The position numbers and the translations under genes are program-made. Below the pieces are notes generated by a model that saw only the letters and a list, made by a program, of their open reading frames with translations, was not told the DNA's origin and ran no database searches. A stretch of 59,726 bases of DNA from JASGDB01 sp049841315. Lineage in GTDB: Bacteria > Bacteroidota > Bacteroidia > Flavobacteriales > Weeksellaceae. Shown here piece by piece: positions 59,562 to 59,726 of this stretch (the first letter of the stretch is position 1; each line of letters begins with the position of its first letter). The stretch covers positions 1 to 59,726 of the forward strand of contig JASGDB010000030.1 in the NCBI GenBank assembly GCA_049841315.1, written 5' to 3'.

Positions 59562-59726
59562 GGCTAAACGCATTAAAATTCCAAACGCAAAGTTTGCAAA
59601 GAATTTATAAACAAACAGACTGTGATAAGGTTCGCAAAGGCGTTTCACTCAGCAAAGAAAAACAGTCAATCTTCGCTGAACGAAGTGTCTTTGCGGACGA
59701 AAAATATTTTCAATAATGTAAAAAAA
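59562..59726. repeat. Dispersed ctttgcg-type repeat, terminal copy
   Basis: Begins ggctaaacgcattaaaattc and caaacgcaaagtttgc, matching the inverted repeat at 1-163, then continues with blocks shared with 25805-26036 (ggcgtttcactcagcaaaga, cttcgctgaacgaagtgtct). The window ends inside it. Confidence 0.85.

Overview
The window is about 60 kb of low-GC DNA from a member of the Bacteroidota, most likely family Weeksellaceae (Chryseobacterium or a close relative). Three things point there. The porV-porU / gldJ-murF block belongs to the type IX secretion and gliding machinery. Promoters fit the Bacteroidota pattern (TTG, about 19 bp, TAnnTTTG). Many short secreted proteins and lipoproteins start with AT-rich leaders and no clear Shine-Dalgarno. 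No rRNA, tRNA, CRISPR array, prophage or complete insertion sequence was seen. The stretch is mostly chromosomal housekeeping and envelope genes, interrupted by repeat-rich intergenic patches and a few selfish or toxin-like genes. Both ends of the window lie in the same dispersed repeat family, as expected if the window is a contig that broke at repeats.

Layout. 1-2.8 kb: a perfect 72-bp inverted repeat, then a glutaminyl cyclase-like lipoprotein, a secreted unknown and a deoxynucleoside kinase. 2.8-6.5 kb: low-complexity repeats, a Tet-type MFS exporter and a DUF4143 AAA ATPase preceded by seven head-to-tail 23-bp repeats that run into its promoter. 6.5-15.7 kb: TsaC/Sua5 protein, a TPR-membrane-AraC regulator, an L,D-transpeptidase lipoprotein, an aspartyl protease with PDZ, ahcY, a phosphopantetheinyl transferase and a FUSC membrane protein. 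15.8-24 kb: porV and porU (minus) diverging from gldJ and murF (plus). 24-33.7 kb: NUDIX, SRPBCC, a UbiA-like protein, a 2003-residue alpha-2-macroglobulin carrying several in-frame dispersed repeats, and a GHL10 glycosidase-like lipoprotein. 33.8-38.5 kb: pheA, a GH43/discoidin protein and acs.

38.5-42 kb is an accessory patch: a broken epimerase, a Txe/YoeB-type toxin with its antitoxin, a small lipoprotein, an alpha/beta hydrolase and a Fic protein with a coding minisatellite. 42-52.8 kb: pdxJ, an MscS channel, DUF456, ung, a YceI - outer-membrane barrel - YceI cluster, an M13 peptidase and a metallophosphoesterase. 52.8-56.1 kb: an IS110 remnant, then trpB-trpA without the rest of the trp genes, then lipB. 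56.2-59.4 kb: a HAD hydrolase, a DUF2089-PH-YIP1 operon and two BON-domain proteins. The last 300 bases are dispersed repeats.

Functional groups: PorU and PorV act together at the outer membrane to process and attach type IX cargo, and GldJ is part of the linked gliding apparatus. MurF, the L,D-transpeptidase, the GHL10 protein and the alpha-2-macroglobulin all concern the cell wall or periplasm. The most unusual signals are not new enzymes but repeat biology: a tiled operator-like array before an ATPase, and short palindromic repeats that have been absorbed into coding sequence (alpha-2-macroglobulin, the trpB tail and the trpA head).
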